64,000 nt of DNA from Pseudomonas brassicacearum subsp. neoaurantiaca (GTDB lineage: Bacteria; Pseudomonadota; Gammaproteobacteria; Pseudomonadales; Pseudomonadaceae): contig NZ_VDLV01000010.1 of the NCBI RefSeq assembly GCF_013608025.1, forward strand, positions 181,537-245,536. The letters run 5' to 3'. Under the pieces are notes generated by a model. It was not told the origin of the DNA and did no database searches. It was given only the letters and a program-made list of their open reading frames with translations. Of this stretch, positions 63,193-64,000 are shown piece by piece. Every line of letters starts with the position of its first letter. Position 1 is the stretch's first letter. The position numbers and the translations under genes were made by a program.

Positions 63193-63216
63193 TTCCTAGG
63201 CCCACCACAGATCCAA

Positions 63217-63306
63217 TGTGGGAGCGAGCTTGCTCGCGATGGCGTCAGGTCAGCCGACACTGATGTTGGCTGATACACCGCCATCGCGAGCAAGCTCGCT
63301 CCCACA
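63217..63306. repeat. REP-type inverted pair, perfect 28-bp arms
   Basis: The arm at 63217-63244 (TGTGGGAGCGAGCTTGCTCG plus eight more bases) and its exact reverse complement at 63279-63306 enclose 34 bp. This is the same class as 22533-22623. It lies between the convergent chemoreceptor and tatD-type genes. Confidence 0.9.
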
Positions 63307-63311
63307 GGTTT

Positions 63312-64000
63312 TTACCAGTTGAACAGCTCGCGGGCGTTGGCGGTGCTGGACTCGGCCAATCGCTCGGCACTGATCTCCATGATCCCCGCCAGCGCCTCAC
63401 AAATCGCCGGCAAATGCGCCGGGCTGTTGCGTTGGCCGGGGAACATCGCCGGAGCCATGTCCGGGGAGTCGGTCTCCAGCACCACCGCATCCAACGGCAG
63501 TTTCGGCAGTACCCGGTGCATGCGCAGGGCCTGGGGCCACGTGGCCGCGCCGCCGAGGCCGAGCTTGAAACCGAGCTTGATGTATTCGCGGGCCTCTTCG
63601 AAGCTGCCGGCAAAGGCATGAATGATGCCGGCACGCGCCGGGCAGATGCGTTTAAGCGTCGCGATCACAGCGGCATGGCTGCGGCGCACATGGATCAGCG
63701 CCGGCAATTCGAATTCCACGGCCAGTTCCAGCTGCGCCTCGAACAGCGCTTGCTGGCGGTCGCGATCCAGGGTCTCGACGTAGTAGTCCAGGCCGATTTC
63801 CCCCACCGCGCACAACTGCCGATGTCCGGCCAGGCGGGTCAGCCATCCGCGCAACTGCGCAAGATCATCGTTGTGATGCTGATCGAGATAGACCGGATGC
63901 AAGCCCAGCGCGGCATGCAGGTGTGGGTCGCTTTGCACCAGATCCCAGACGCGCTGCCAATTGTCCCGGTACACCCCCAGCACCACCATTTCCCGGACGC
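63312..64000 (-). CDS. TatD-family metal-dependent hydrolase/DNase (N-terminus outside window)
   Basis: The frame is open to the right edge; about 30 N-terminal residues, including the first HxH metal pair, lie outside. Visible features are ALGLHPVYLDQH, CAVGEIGLDYYVET (metal-ligand Glu), IHVRRSHAAV, GIIHAFAGSFEEA and VVLETDSPDMAP (catalytic Asp). About 229 residues are seen of a usual 255-260. TatD proteins are 3'-5' DNA exonucleases linked to DNA repair. The family is certain; which paralogue it is (TatD, YcfH or YjjV) is not. Confidence 0.9.
   Translation of the reverse strand, partial: VREMVVLGVYRDNWQRVWDLVQSDPHLHAALGLHPVYLDQHHNDDLAQLRGWLTRLAGHRQLCAVGEIGLDYYVETLDRDRQQALFEAQLELAVEFELPALIHVRRSHAAVIATLKRICPARAGIIHAFAGSFEEAREYIKLGFKLGLGGAATWPQALRMHRVLPKLPLDAVVLETDSPDMAPAMFPGQRNSPAHLPAICEALAGIMEISAERLAESSTANARELFNW

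Overview
The window is about 64 kb of chromosome from a fluorescent-group Pseudomonas. The evidence is the gene order dapB-carA-carB-greA-yhbY/rlmE-ftsH-folP-glmM-tpiA-secG-tRNA-rimP-nusA-infB-rbfA-truB-rpsO-pnp, the nadC-DUF1631-ampD-ampE order, GC-rich codon use, a tmRNA tag reading ANDETYGEYALAA, and several copies of the GAGCTTGCTC type of palindromic repeat. No phage, insertion sequence, integrase gene or CRISPR array was seen.

Left part (1-13.4 kb), accessory. From the left edge: a truncated Fic-fold protein with a winged-helix N-terminus and palindromic operators over its promoter; a small unknown gene; a leucine-rich-repeat protein; a D-tartrate locus (LysR regulator, tartrate dehydratase, DctA-type carrier); then a group of PLP-related genes (MocR regulator, BenE-type carrier, YggS-like protein, broken aminotransferase, serine hydroxymethyltransferase). 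This group lies between two nearly identical 45-bp direct repeats, one of which is the terminator of ssrA (tmRNA). A second gene fragment sits against the ssrA terminator.

13.4-22.5 kb, lactate use: lldP, lutA/lldE, lutB/lldF, lutC/lldG and a long FAD/Fe-S D-lactate dehydrogenase run on the minus strand, with lldR divergent and a perfect palindromic operator between them.

22.6-33.4 kb, housekeeping and stress: smpB, an NSS-family transporter, ratA-rnfH, bamE, fur, recN, then grpE-dnaK-dnaJ-dapB behind a clear sigma-32 promoter.

33.4-54.9 kb, core metabolism and the transcription/translation block: carAB-greA, yhbY, rlmE, ftsH-folP-glmM-tpiA-secG, tRNA-Leu(GAG), initiator tRNA-Met, rimP-nusA-infB-rbfA-truB-rpsO-pnp and tRNA-Thr(CGT).

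54.9-64 kb: an exported coiled-coil protein, a small acidic protein, nadC, a DUF1631 protein, ampD-ampE, a chemoreceptor and the end of a TatD-family nuclease.

Most of the window is ordinary core genome. The parts most worth a second look are the 7-13 kb PLP group with its direct repeats and two pseudogenes, the Fic-like protein that has lost its catalytic histidine but keeps an inhibitory motif, and the repeat proteins at 1.8 kb and 55 kb.
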